Part shown: piece after piece, positions 6,216 through 14,025 of the stretch
Layout: each line of letters opens with the position of its first letter
How positions within the stretch are numbered: the stretch's first letter is position 1
NCBI GenBank assembly: GCA_026707185.1
Contig: JAPOXI010000007.1
Location: forward strand, 1-19,754
Direction of reading: 5' to 3'
Length of the DNA: 19,754 nt
Origin: Chloroflexota bacterium
GTDB taxonomy: Bacteria; Chloroflexota; UBA11872
Translations under genes and position numbers: made by a program
Notes under the pieces: model-generated
Database searches by the model: none
Told to the model about the DNA's origin: nothing
Seen by the model: the letters and a program-made list of their open reading frames with translations, nothing else

Positions 6216-9199
6216 TCTTCCTGGAACGATTGGTCGCCCACCACGTCGGCGAGCTCGAGAGTGTCGACATCGCCTTCGCCGCGCGCGGACGTCACCTGAT
6301 CGAGGCATCCCCGGCCGAGGCGACAGCCCTGAGCGCCGCGCTGCGATGCGCGCTGTTTGGCGACGTGGCACCTGGTTTCGGCCGACGGGAGGGCGCGCTG
6401 GTTGGTGCATCCATCGTCGCCGGCGGCGCCACCTACGCCATCGAGCGGCGAATCGCGAAGGACGGCCGCCTGACGACAGCCCTGGCACGCGGCGGGCCGT
6501 CAGGGCTCGTCCCGGTCACGGGCGTGGATCGGATTGAGCGCGAGCTCGATCGCCTCCTGGGCGCAGACAGCGAGGCGCTGGCCGCGCTGATTTGGCCGCC
6601 GCGCGATCTGCAGCCGCTCGCCGGTCGTTTGCGCGAGATCGTGCGCGCCTGGCTCGGCTCGCGCCGCATGAACGTGCTGGCCGCCAGCGTGGAGGTCAGT
6701 CAGGATTTAGAGGAAGCCGAACGGCTGGCGTCGCTCCACGTCGCGCTGGCCACGGCCGCCGAGTCTCACGCCGCCGCGACCGCCGAGGTTCAGCGACTGG
6801 AGTACGTGCGCAAGCGAGACCGCACGGCACGCGCGGTGCGTCACCTGGAGGAAGCCGACCACCTTCTTTCCGAGGCTGAGGCCGAGCGACTCCAGATGGC
6901 GACCCTGGGCAAGCAATTCGAGCAGCAGCTTGAGCAGGCCGAACGCGCCCTGGCCCTTGCGCACGTGCTGGACCATCGCGATGCGGCGATCGAACGTGTT
7001 CGAATCGCTCGCGCCGGGCGAGCAGCGAGCGAGAAGCAAATCGCGGGTCTGGGCGACCTGCGCTCGGAGATGACGACTTACGAGCAGCGTCTGGCCACGC
7101 TGGAACGCGGTCTATCCGCCTATCGGCGCGCCGACGAGGCGGCCGCCGCTGCCGACAGCGCCCGACGCGCCAGCGCCATCGTCGGCGAGGAGACGGCCGC
7201 ACTGGAACGCGCGCGGCAGGAACTGTCCGCGAGCCGCCGCAAGGCCGAACGGCTCGCGTCCGAGGCCCAGCGTGCGCAGACCCTCAGGGACCGCGCGGCT
7301 GACGACTCGCACCTTCCCACCGCGCACCGTCTCTGGCGCGAGTGGATGGACGTTGCGCCGGCGGCCGAGAACGATGTTGCGACGAGCAAGAGCGAAGCGG
7401 CGGTGCTGCACGATCAACTGGAAACGCTGGAATCGGCGGTGCGGGCACACGCCCGAGACGCCCAGCTGCGGGCGGGCTGGCGCCGGCTCGCGGCCGGCGG
7501 CGCCGTGGCGGGATTGTCGGCAAGCGTGCTGGGCCTCCTGGCTGTCGCACCACTGACACCCGTGGGACTGACGGTTGGACTGACGGGCACTTTGGCCGGA
7601 ATCTGGCTCACGCTGGCGGATCGTGGCCGCAGTTCAGATCAAGGTCGTCTCGAACGGGAGCTTGATTTCGTGGCCCGCGAACTCGAGCAGGCGGAACGGC
7701 GCCTGGGGTCGGCCGAGGAGGCGCAGCACGCCCGAACTCGGGTCGAACGCCAGCTGCACGCACTCGAACTTGAGGTTCCAGCGTCCGCCGAACGTGCGGC
7801 GATCTTGCGCGACAGCGCCTCTGTGCGCTTGCGTCGGATGGCCGATGGCGACCAGCGGCGCGACCCCGCGGACGTGCGCCGTACCGCGGATACCGCGGCC
7901 GAGGCCGCCGATGACGCCGCCCGGGAGGTTCGACGCCTGGAAGCGCGCGTCGCCACGCTGAAGCGCGGCGATCCGGAGCAGCAACTGATCACCGCGGCCA
8001 CCGAGCGGCGCACGCAACTGGAGAAGGCAGCCGGCGCCCGCCGGGCAGCCGAGCGTCTGGCCACCGAGCTGCAGATTGGAACCTCGCCGGATGCCATCGA
8101 CAGGGCGCGTCGCGACACTCTCCGAGGGCTGCAGCAGCTGCGACAACGGCTGAGCGGCGGCCCAGACCTGGAGCTGCAGCGCCAGGTGGCGATACGCGAC
8201 GAATCTCGGGCGAACAACGAGCTGGCGGCGTTAGACGCCCAGATCGCCCGGCTATGCCACGACGAATGTGGGGGCGCCGAGCATCGACCGCGGGCCGTGC
8301 AGCTGGCGCGATTGGCCGCTGTTACCGCACAGCTCGGCAGCGAACGGGCGCACGCGGCGGCTCGGGCGGCCGGTGCGCGCGGCCGCACGGTCCAGACGGC
8401 GTCACGTCGGCACACCACCGATCTGGCGGCCGCACTGCGAGCCCTGGGGGTGGAGGCCAGCGCCGACCCGACCGCGGCCGAGGCTCGGGCCGCCATTCCA
8501 GACCTGGACGCGGAGCCGATTGCGGCGGAAGAGATTCGCCGCGCGTTGCGCCAGGCGCGGGACGCCGTGCGCCGTACCGAAGCGCGCGTCCAGACGCTGG
8601 AGCTACGGGCCGGAATCGAGCAGACCGACATCAACCGCGAGGAAGCCCAGGCTCGGCTTGACCAAGCCGTTCGAACGCGGCGCATTCGCGAGATCGGGCG
8701 CACCATCGTGAACGGCGCGCTGGACGCCTCAATTGAGAGTTTGCCCGCCGCAATCGAGCGCGAATTGCGGATCATCCTGCCCGCAGCCAGCGCCGGGCAC
8801 TTTTGGGACGCCCGCATCTGCGAGGGCCTGAGCCTCGAGGTCTGGGACGCGGCGGCGGGTTCCTGGCAGACTTCCCGCGGTCTGAACGATCCGAGCCGCG
8901 AGCAAGTCGAACGTGCCCTGGCCCTGGCCCTGGCAACCGCCGGCCCGCCGCTGGACGCAACGGACCTGCCGGCTTTTCTCTGGCTTGAGCAGTCGGCGTC
9001 GGACCGCGACGGGTCGACCTTGCAGGCCCTGGCATTGGCAGCCGGCCTGGGCGTCGCCGCTCAGCGCTACCCCCAGGTGATTGCAACCGGGCGAGGTCTC
9101 ACAGCCAGCCTTGGACAGTTCGACCGCGTCACCCAACTCATCAGCGGGCATGCGGCCGATAACGTCCAGGCCGTCAGCAGCATTCGTGAGGCCGGATAG
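6212..9199 (+). CDS. SbcC/YhaN-like coiled-coil protein with degenerate ATPase motifs and a membrane hairpin
   Basis: A 995-aa protein with the Rad50/SbcC layout: globular N-terminus, long heptad-rich Ala/Arg/Glu coiled coils (about 150–425 and 475–850) and globular C-terminus. The Walker A position (31–39, between RHLI and LSAALRCALFG) reads EASPAEATA, with no Gly-Lys-Ser/Thr. ELDRLLGADSEALAALIW then PPRDLQPL (129–136) matches the family's PQGxL Q-loop region. The signature region reads LNDPSREQVERALALALA (from 891) instead of LSGGTREQ. Walker B reads PAFLWLEQS (920–928) without the Asp-Asp/Glu pair. QVIATGRG (955–962) lacks the H-loop His. Residues about 428–469 form two hydrophobic helices with a Pro turn, so the coil apex is probably membrane-embedded instead of carrying a zinc hook. 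GTG 6212 overlaps the preceding stop (GTGA). It is an intact 995-codon frame, so it is a pseudoenzyme rather than a decayed pseudogene. Confidence 0.78.
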   Translation: MIFLERLVAHHVGELESVDIAFAARGRHLIEASPAEATALSAALRCALFGDVAPGFGRREGALVGASIVAGGATYAIERRIAKDGRLTTALARGGPSGLVPVTGVDRIERELDRLLGADSEALAALIWPPRDLQPLAGRLREIVRAWLGSRRMNVLAASVEVSQDLEEAERLASLHVALATAAESHAAATAEVQRLEYVRKRDRTARAVRHLEEADHLLSEAEAERLQMATLGKQFEQQLEQAERALALAHVLDHRDAAIERVRIARAGRAASEKQIAGLGDLRSEMTTYEQRLATLERGLSAYRRADEAAAAADSARRASAIVGEETAALERARQELSASRRKAERLASEAQRAQTLRDRAADDSHLPTAHRLWREWMDVAPAAENDVATSKSEAAVLHDQLETLESAVRAHARDAQLRAGWRRLAAGGAVAGLSASVLGLLAVAPLTPVGLTVGLTGTLAGIWLTLADRGRSSDQGRLERELDFVARELEQAERRLGSAEEAQHARTRVERQLHALELEVPASAERAAILRDSASVRLRRMADGDQRRDPADVRRTADTAAEAADDAAREVRRLEARVATLKRGDPEQQLITAATERRTQLEKAAGARRAAERLATELQIGTSPDAIDRARRDTLRGLQQLRQRLSGGPDLELQRQVAIRDESRANNELAALDAQIARLCHDECGGAEHRPRAVQLARLAAVTAQLGSERAHAAARAAGARGRTVQTASRRHTTDLAAALRALGVEASADPTAAEARAAIPDLDAEPIAAEEIRRALRQARDAVRRTEARVQTLELRAGIEQTDINREEAQARLDQAVRTRRIREIGRTIVNGALDASIESLPAAIERELRIILPAASAGHFWDARICEGLSLEVWDAAAGSWQTSRGLNDPSREQVERALALALATAGPPLDATDLPAFLWLEQSASDRDGSTLQALALAAGLGVAAQRYPQVIATGRGLTASLGQFDRVTQLISGHAADNVQAVSSIREAG

Positions 9200-9957
9200 T
9201 GCTTGCGACCGAGCCCCGACGCCACTCGGTGCGCCGACGCCCTGCCACTGGAGGCAAGCGCCCCCATCGCCGTGCGCATACCCGAAGCATCAGATCCGCC
9301 GAATCCGCCAGGACCGTCACGGCCAAGGATCGCGAAACGGCTGCCGCTGCGGCTCACGAATCAGGCGGCAGACGCGCGGTCCGAATACGAAGGGGCGCGG
9401 CCGTCAGGGAGCTACGAACAGCGGCGGGCACTTCAGACGGCGCGCGGCCGGAAGCGGCTCGCCCCGAATCGGACTCTGCCCCCGAACGTGTCGACGACCC
9501 TGGCGGCCGGTTGCAGCTGACGCTGGAGCTCGGTGACCCTGAGCCACGTGGCTACGAGGCGTCCGGCAAGCCTCCAAGAGAGCGAATCGACTTCGCTCGC
9601 TGGCTCTGGCGGGCCATGAGCATGGGAGCCGCGACCTGCCCCGTCCTGCTGGGATTCCAGCTTGTCTTCACAGATCCGGCACATGGGCTCAACGTGATGG
9701 CGGTCGTAATCACCATGTCCTTTGGCGCCCTGTTCGCCACCTGGACCATTGAATACTGGCTGCGGCATGGGAATGCCACGCGTGCAGTTCGCGCCCAGAT
9801 CTGGACACTCACGCGGCACGCAGTGCTGGCGTCGGTCGGCGTGGCCGCCATGGCCGTAAGCGCCCTGAACGGGACGGCGAGTTACGGCCTGCTGATCCTG
9901 GTGGCACTTACGTTGATCGTTGCCGACATCGTGTTGCGCAGGCTTCGCATCCGCTAG
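9199..9957 (+). CDS. Four-helix membrane protein with basic disordered N-terminus
   Basis: A 252-aa protein of unrecognised family. Residues 1–135 are low-complexity and Arg/Ala/Pro-rich, probably disordered and cytoplasmic. The remainder has four hydrophobic segments: about 141–158 (weakest), 165–185, 207–225 and 229–247, ending in RRLRIR, which favours a cytoplasmic C-terminus. GTG 9199 overlaps the TAG of the SbcC-like gene by one base (TAGTG), so it is translationally coupled to a protein that itself has a membrane hairpin; the two may associate in the membrane. The start is uncertain: a second frame is open over 9203–9520, and in-frame TTG 9511 would give a shorter protein holding all four helices. 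No enzymatic motif is visible. Confidence 0.65.
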   Translation: MLATEPRRHSVRRRPATGGKRPHRRAHTRSIRSAESARTVTAKDRETAAAAAHESGGRRAVRIRRGAAVRELRTAAGTSDGARPEAARPESDSAPERVDDPGGRLQLTLELGDPEPRGYEASGKPPRERIDFARWLWRAMSMGAATCPVLLGFQLVFTDPAHGLNVMAVVITMSFGALFATWTIEYWLRHGNATRAVRAQIWTLTRHAVLASVGVAAMAVSALNGTASYGLLILVALTLIVADIVLRRLRIR

Positions 9958-10733
9958 TGCATCACGACGCATCGGACGATCCCTATGCGCAAATCGCCGA
10001 GCTGTACGAAGCCGAACACCGCAACTGGACGGACGACCTCGGCCTGTACCTGGCGCTGGCGGCACGCGCCGGCGGTCCCGTGCTCGAACTCGGCTGCGGA
10101 TCGGGCCGCGTGACCATTGCCCTGGCCAAAGCCGGGCACGAAGTTCACGGTATCGACTCGTCGGCGGCCATGCTGGCGATCGCCCGCGACAAGCTGGCGC
10201 AGCGGAATCTGCCCGTGACCTTCACGCTCGGCGATATGCGGCGATTCGAGCGTCAGCGCGACGTTGGGTTGGTGATTTGCGCGCTGGACACGCTGCTGCA
10301 CCTGCCGTCTGCCGACGACGTCCGCGACACGCTCGCCGCCGCGCATGCGGTTCTGCGGGCCGGTGGTCTGCTGGCAATCGACGTCGTCCATCCTTCACCA
10401 GACTTGCTGGCGATGCGCGACGGGGTCGTTAGGCGTCAGTCGACCTTCGCCGGGCCGGGAGGCACCCACGTCACGCACTTTGTGTCCTGGGATGTCGACC
10501 CCGATGCCCAAACGATTGATACCACGCACTTCTACGATTGGATGACTGGTGCGGGCTTCGTACGGCGGCGTACAACGTCCTTCCGGCTGCGCTACATCAG
10601 ACGCGGCGAGGCGGAAGACGGCCTGCGAGCCGCGGGTTTCGGCGACGTGGAGCTGTACGGGAACGCCCAGCTCGACCCGTTCGAGCCCGACAGCGATCGC
10701 ATGATTTTCGTCGCGGCCAGACCCGGTGCGTAA
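9957..10733 (+). CDS. Class I SAM-dependent methyltransferase
   Basis: A 258-aa Rossmann-fold methyltransferase. SAM-binding motif I is VLELGCGSGRV (42–52), followed by the acidic end of strand 2 (HEVHGIDSSAAML), motif II-like TFTLGDMRRF, and the post-motif GLVICALDTLLHL and LRAGGLLAIDVVHPSP. The C-terminal half has the mixed sheet typical of small-molecule methyltransferases of the Methyltransf_25/11 type. The substrate cannot be told from sequence. GTG 9957 overlaps the preceding stop by one base (TAGTG), making it the fourth gene of the coupled unit. Its TAA is only 3 nt from the stop of the convergent GNAT gene, with no room for a standard terminator. Confidence 0.88.
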   Translation: MHHDASDDPYAQIAELYEAEHRNWTDDLGLYLALAARAGGPVLELGCGSGRVTIALAKAGHEVHGIDSSAAMLAIARDKLAQRNLPVTFTLGDMRRFERQRDVGLVICALDTLLHLPSADDVRDTLAAAHAVLRAGGLLAIDVVHPSPDLLAMRDGVVRRQSTFAGPGGTHVTHFVSWDVDPDAQTIDTTHFYDWMTGAGFVRRRTTSFRLRYIRRGEAEDGLRAAGFGDVELYGNAQLDPFEPDSDRMIFVAARPGA

Positions 10734-10736
10734 GCG

Positions 10737-11669
10737 CTAGAACGACCAGCGCCCAATTGGCCCGTGGCGGCCGCGCCAGGCAACGTAGGCGTCGAGATCA
10801 CTGACCAAGCGAAGTGTTGAAGCGATTGGCGCCATACCAAGACTCAGCAGCCGGCGGAGCACAACGCCGTTCGCCAGCGCCAGGTCAACGTCTAGCGACG
10901 ACAGACCTCGCAGCGCGGCCGAGCGCGCGGCCGCGCCCACGAAGACCTCGACATCGTGACTTTGCGGGTCGCCGGCTACGACAAGCCGCAGGTCCAGCGA
11001 CCCATTCGCGGCGGGTAGCAATGGATCCGGATCGCACAGCAGTGTGACGTCGGGACCGATGAGGAGGTAGCTGGCCGGCGAATAGGGTTGCGTCTGAACC
11101 CTGGCGGCAACCGACGCGTCACGGACTCTATCGTGGTCGGTCAGGTTGGAGCATGCGATTTCGCGCCAACCCCTGAGGTCAGCCGCTCCACCGAAGTTCC
11201 CGGCCACGCCACGCAAGCGCACGGTGAGATCGGCTGGCCGGAATCCTCGGCGCGCATACATCCCGGCGGCATGAGCCGACGTCGGCGCCACCTCCATGCC
11301 CGTGAGCGACCGACCGCTCGCCGCCAGGAAGTCCAGCGCGTGGTCCGTCAACGCCGCACCTACCCCCGCGCCTCGAAAGCCGGGCGCGACGCCCAGACCC
11401 GCGATCCAGGCCGCGTCAGGCTCAACGACCGCAAACACGGCGCCAACGGGACCGTAGCCCGCAACCTCGGCCACCCAGGAACCCGCGGAACACTGCCGCC
11501 ACTGGCGAACACGGCTTGCAGTCAGCGGCAAATCCACGCTGCCAACCGTCGGGATGGCCCCGCCGTCGGGCTTCCCGTAGGAAGCGCGCAGCAACCGGGC
11601 CGCCGCCTCGGCATCATCGTCACGCATGCGCCGCACGGTCGCCTGAACCCCTCCATTGGTGCCAGTCAC
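10737..11669 (-). CDS. GNAT-family N-acetyltransferase, two-domain
   Basis: A protein of about 310 aa from GTG 11669. The N-terminal half is a standard GNAT fold: VQATVRRMRDDDAEAAARLL (strand 1/helix 1), then WIAGLGVAPGFRGAGVGAAL with the RxxGxG acetyl-CoA loop, helix 3 and GMYARRGFRPADL. The C-terminal half (about 190–310) resembles a second, degenerate GNAT domain without the acetyl-CoA loop, ending in DLDAYVAWRGRHGPIGRWSF. The acceptor is unknown. GTG 11732 and GTG 11681 are in-frame alternatives, but starting at 11732 would leave 2 nt to the divergent aminotransferase gene and no promoter space. It converges on the methyltransferase with a 3-nt gap. Confidence 0.85.
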   Translation of the reverse strand: MTGTNGGVQATVRRMRDDDAEAAARLLRASYGKPDGGAIPTVGSVDLPLTASRVRQWRQCSAGSWVAEVAGYGPVGAVFAVVEPDAAWIAGLGVAPGFRGAGVGAALTDHALDFLAASGRSLTGMEVAPTSAHAAGMYARRGFRPADLTVRLRGVAGNFGGAADLRGWREIACSNLTDHDRVRDASVAARVQTQPYSPASYLLIGPDVTLLCDPDPLLPAANGSLDLRLVVAGDPQSHDVEVFVGAAARSAALRGLSSLDVDLALANGVVLRRLLSLGMAPIASTLRLVSDLDAYVAWRGRHGPIGRWSF

Positions 11670-11734
11670 GATAGAATCCACACGGCGGCTCTCAGGCAGC
11701 CGCAGTCTGTCCCCCAAAACGAATTGCCGCACCC

Positions 11735-12922
11735 ATGACCACCCTGTCTCATCCTGATCTGGCCAGCGCCATGAGCCGTCTGGGCACCGAAACCGCTTTC
11801 TCCGTACTGGCGAGAGCCAAGGCCCTGGAGCGTGAAGGCCGCGACATCATCCATCTTGAGATTGGTGAACCTGATTTCGACACACCGGCCAACATCATCG
11901 AAGCGGCCAAGCGGGCCTTGGACGATGGATTCACACACTATGTGCCGTCGGCCGGAATCCCCGAGGCGCGCGAGGCGATCGCCGCCGACGTGGCCGAGTC
12001 ACGCGGGATCGCGGTCGAACCGGAGCAGGTGGTCATCACGCCGGGCGCCAAGCCGATCATGTACTTCGGAATCACGGCACTTTGCGGTCCAGGCGACGAA
12101 GTGATCTATCCGGACCCGGGATTCCCGATTTACGAGTCGGTGATTCGGTTTGTGGGCGCCACGCCGGTGCCAGTGGCGCTGCGGCCGGAGAATCAGTTCC
12201 GGCTGGACCTGGACGAGCTGGAGGACAAGCTCTCGGATCGAACGAAGCTGCTGATTCTCAACTCGCCGCAGAATCCCACCGGGGGCGTGCTGCCGCCTGA
12301 GGACATTCGTGCGATCGCGGACCTGGTGGCGGAGCGGCCGGTGCATGTGCTGAGCGACGAAATCTATGGGCGCATCATGTATGGCGAGGTCGAGCAGGCC
12401 TCGATCGCGGCGTGTCCGGGGATGGCCGACAAGACGATGATCCTGGACGGATTCTCAAAGACGTACGCCATGACGGGCTGGCGGCTCGGGTACGGCGTGA
12501 TGAATGCCCAGCTGGCGGAGGCGGTGGCCCAGCTGCAGACCAACTGCACCAGCTGTACGGCCGCGTTCATCCAGATGGCCGGAGTCGAAGCCCTGACAGG
12601 GCCACAGGACGCCGTGGATGGCTTTGTGGCCGAGTTTCAGCGGCGGCGCGATGTGATCGTGGACGGCCTGAACAGCCTGGAGGGCGTGGACTGCCAGCGA
12701 CCGGCCGGGGCCTTTTACGTGTTTCCGCAACTCAGCGGCTTCCGCGTCAGCACCAACGAGATCGCCGACCGCCTGTTGAACGACGCGGGCGTGGCGGTGC
12801 TGGCCGGGACGGCCTTCGGCACGGTGGGTGCTGACTCGCTGCGCCTGTCCTTCGCCAACTCGGTCGAGAATCTGGAGCGCGCCGTGGAGCGCATGCGTCC
12901 AGTCCTGGCTGCCTGCCGCTAA
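11735..12922 (+). CDS. PLP-dependent aminotransferase, class I/II
   Basis: A 395-aa fold-type I aminotransferase of the aspartate/aromatic aminotransferase group that transfers amino groups using pyridoxal phosphate. Landmarks: HLEIGEPDFDTP (substrate-binding N-terminal segment), YVPSAGIPEAREAIA, ITPGAKPIMY, NSPQNPTGG with the cofactor-contacting Asn, LSDEIYG with the Asp that binds the pyridine nitrogen, Schiff-base Lys242 in GFSKTYAMTGWRLGY, and the C-terminal Arg in DSLRLSFAN that binds the substrate carboxylate. Length is normal. Donor specificity (Asp, Ala or aromatic) cannot be assigned. ATG 11735 has no evident ribosome site. The B6 cofactor genes pdxS/pdxT lie about 4 kb away, which is thematically consistent but not proof of a link. 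Confidence 0.94.
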   Translation: MTTLSHPDLASAMSRLGTETAFSVLARAKALEREGRDIIHLEIGEPDFDTPANIIEAAKRALDDGFTHYVPSAGIPEAREAIAADVAESRGIAVEPEQVVITPGAKPIMYFGITALCGPGDEVIYPDPGFPIYESVIRFVGATPVPVALRPENQFRLDLDELEDKLSDRTKLLILNSPQNPTGGVLPPEDIRAIADLVAERPVHVLSDEIYGRIMYGEVEQASIAACPGMADKTMILDGFSKTYAMTGWRLGYGVMNAQLAEAVAQLQTNCTSCTAAFIQMAGVEALTGPQDAVDGFVAEFQRRRDVIVDGLNSLEGVDCQRPAGAFYVFPQLSGFRVSTNEIADRLLNDAGVAVLAGTAFGTVGADSLRLSFANSVENLERAVERMRPVLAACR

Positions 12923-12938
12923 GCCCGCTCGACGCCGC

Positions 12939-13268
12939 CTAGATCTGTTCGACGCGGTCCAGGTCGAACATGAACATCGTGGCGCCGCCCACCTGAACTT
13001 CCACCGGGAACGGCAGGGGCGCGTCTCCCGAGTCCTGGATGGTCTGTCCGGGGCTGACGATCTGCATGCGGGTGGTGGCGTTGCGCCGCACGATCCCGAG
13101 CAGGTCGCCGATTTGATCGTCGTCCACGCCGATAATGAATGTCGTGTTCCCTTCGCGCAGGAACCCGCCGGCCGTCGGCACGCGCGTGAACCGAAAACCG
13201 CCGGAAACGAGCGAGTCGGCCAGACCGTCGGCGTCAGGCTCCTGCACGATCCCAAAGAAGAGCTTCAG
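12939..13268 (-). CDS. darA: Cyclic di-AMP receptor-like protein (DarA/PstA/YaaQ), CTG start proposed
   Basis: A PII-like protein of the family that binds cyclic di-AMP as a trimer. Family blocks: ADSLVSGGFRFTRVPTAGGF, LREGNTTFIIGVDDD, then PFPVEVQVGGATMFMFDLDR near the C-terminus. The first ATG/GTG/TTG in frame (GTG 13247) would remove the first beta strand. Reading on upstream gives LKLFFGIVQEPDADGLADSL, which matches the family N-terminus MKMIIAIVQDQD and gives 109 aa, the normal length. The codon at that Met position is CTG (13268–13266), and no canonical start exists upstream in frame back into tmk. It is the last gene of the six-gene operon, 43 nt after tmk; the same tmk–yaaQ order occurs in Bacillus. 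Confidence 0.9.
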   Translation of the reverse strand: MKLFFGIVQEPDADGLADSLVSGGFRFTRVPTAGGFLREGNTTFIIGVDDDQIGDLLGIVRRNATTRMQIVSPGQTIQDSGDAPLPFPVEVQVGGATMFMFDLDRVEQI

Positions 13269-13311
13269 GGGGAATCCAATCGGGCCGGGCTGCCGGCGAG
13301 GCGCGGGCAGC

Positions 13312-14025
13312 TTACGCGATGCTGAGCGGGAGAATACGCTGCACGGGCGCCGTAACGTGCCGGAGTTCGCGGGCGTCGACCTCAGGCTGAACGCGACACA
13401 GGATTTCAGCCGCTATGTCCTGGGGCGGCTGCAGTCCGTCGACCACCAGCCAGCGGTCCGGATCGTCGGCGGCCTGATCCAGGTAGGAATCTCGAACGCG
13501 TCGATGAAAGGGCAAGCCGTGCCAGTTGATTCCGCCGGCCTTTTCCCAGTCCGTGTTGCGGTGACTGAGGCTGCGCTTCAGCCCCGCCTCCACCTCAACA
13601 TCGAGGAGGACCGTCACGTCGGGCATGACACCCTGAACAGCAAATGAGGTCAGGTGTTCGAGATCTCGTCGCCGCAGGCGGAAGCCGCCGCCCTGGTAGG
13701 CGCGAGTCGAGGCGGCGAAGCGGTCGCAGATCACCACGCCGCCCTGTTCGAGGTGTGGACGGATCCGCTCCGTGACGTGTTGCGATCGAGCGGCCGACAT
13801 CAGCAGCGCCTGAACGCGCGGATCCACAGCCTGCATGTCTTGCTCTTGCAGCAACACTCGACGCAGGCGTTCGCCAAGCGGCGTGCCGCCGGGTTCTCTG
13901 GTCAGGTCCACGTCGAGCCCCTGGTGACGAAGGGCATCCCCGAGCAACTGGGCCTGGGTGGTTTTGCCGCTGCCCTCGGGGCCCTCGAAGACGATGAACA
14001 GTCCAGCCGGACGTTCGTCAATCAT
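13312..14025 (-). CDS. tmk: Thymidylate kinase
   Basis: A 237-aa dTMP kinase that phosphorylates dTMP to dTDP for DNA synthesis. FIVFEGPEGSGKTTQAQLL holds the P-loop (15–23), TREPGGTPLGERLR binds the nucleotide, VVICDRFAASTRAYQGGG carries the DR motif, and VLLDVEVEAGLKRS starts the LID region. The LID segment RNTDWEKAGGINWHG is slightly unusual, and the C-terminus carries an extra tail of about 20 residues (ELRHVTAPVQRILPLSIA). ATG 14025 overlaps the TGA of the upstream ATPase gene (ATGA), so the two are translationally coupled. It is cotranscribed with darA. Confidence 0.96.
   Translation of the reverse strand: MIDERPAGLFIVFEGPEGSGKTTQAQLLGDALRHQGLDVDLTREPGGTPLGERLRRVLLQEQDMQAVDPRVQALLMSAARSQHVTERIRPHLEQGGVVICDRFAASTRAYQGGGFRLRRRDLEHLTSFAVQGVMPDVTVLLDVEVEAGLKRSLSHRNTDWEKAGGINWHGLPFHRRVRDSYLDQAADDPDRWLVVDGLQPPQDIAAEILCRVQPEVDARELRHVTAPVQRILPLSIA

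Noticed and set aside
8255..8272. CHDEC (Cys682/Cys686) in the SbcC-like protein as a zinc hook
   Set aside because: The spacing is CxxxC rather than CxxC, and it lies at about two-thirds of the length, not at the coil apex, where the membrane hairpin sits.
7639..8817. 392-codon open frame on the minus strand inside the SbcC-like gene
   Set aside because: The product is almost entirely Arg/Ser/Ala, as expected from antisense reading of a GC-rich coiled-coil gene; the plus-strand frame continues through it with family motifs at both ends.
9433..10065. 210-codon minus-strand frame across the membrane protein and methyltransferase start
   Set aside because: It has no recognisable domain, and it opposes two plus-strand genes with a SAM motif and clear membrane helices.
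10731..10742. Bidirectional terminator between the convergent methyltransferase and GNAT genes
   Set aside because: The stops are 3 nt apart and no hairpin with a T-run is visible there; the 16-nt gap at 12923–12938 also shows none.
11672..11677. TAGAAT as the -10 of the aminotransferase promoter
   Set aside because: There is no -35-like hexamer at a suitable distance and no extended -10; it may be chance.
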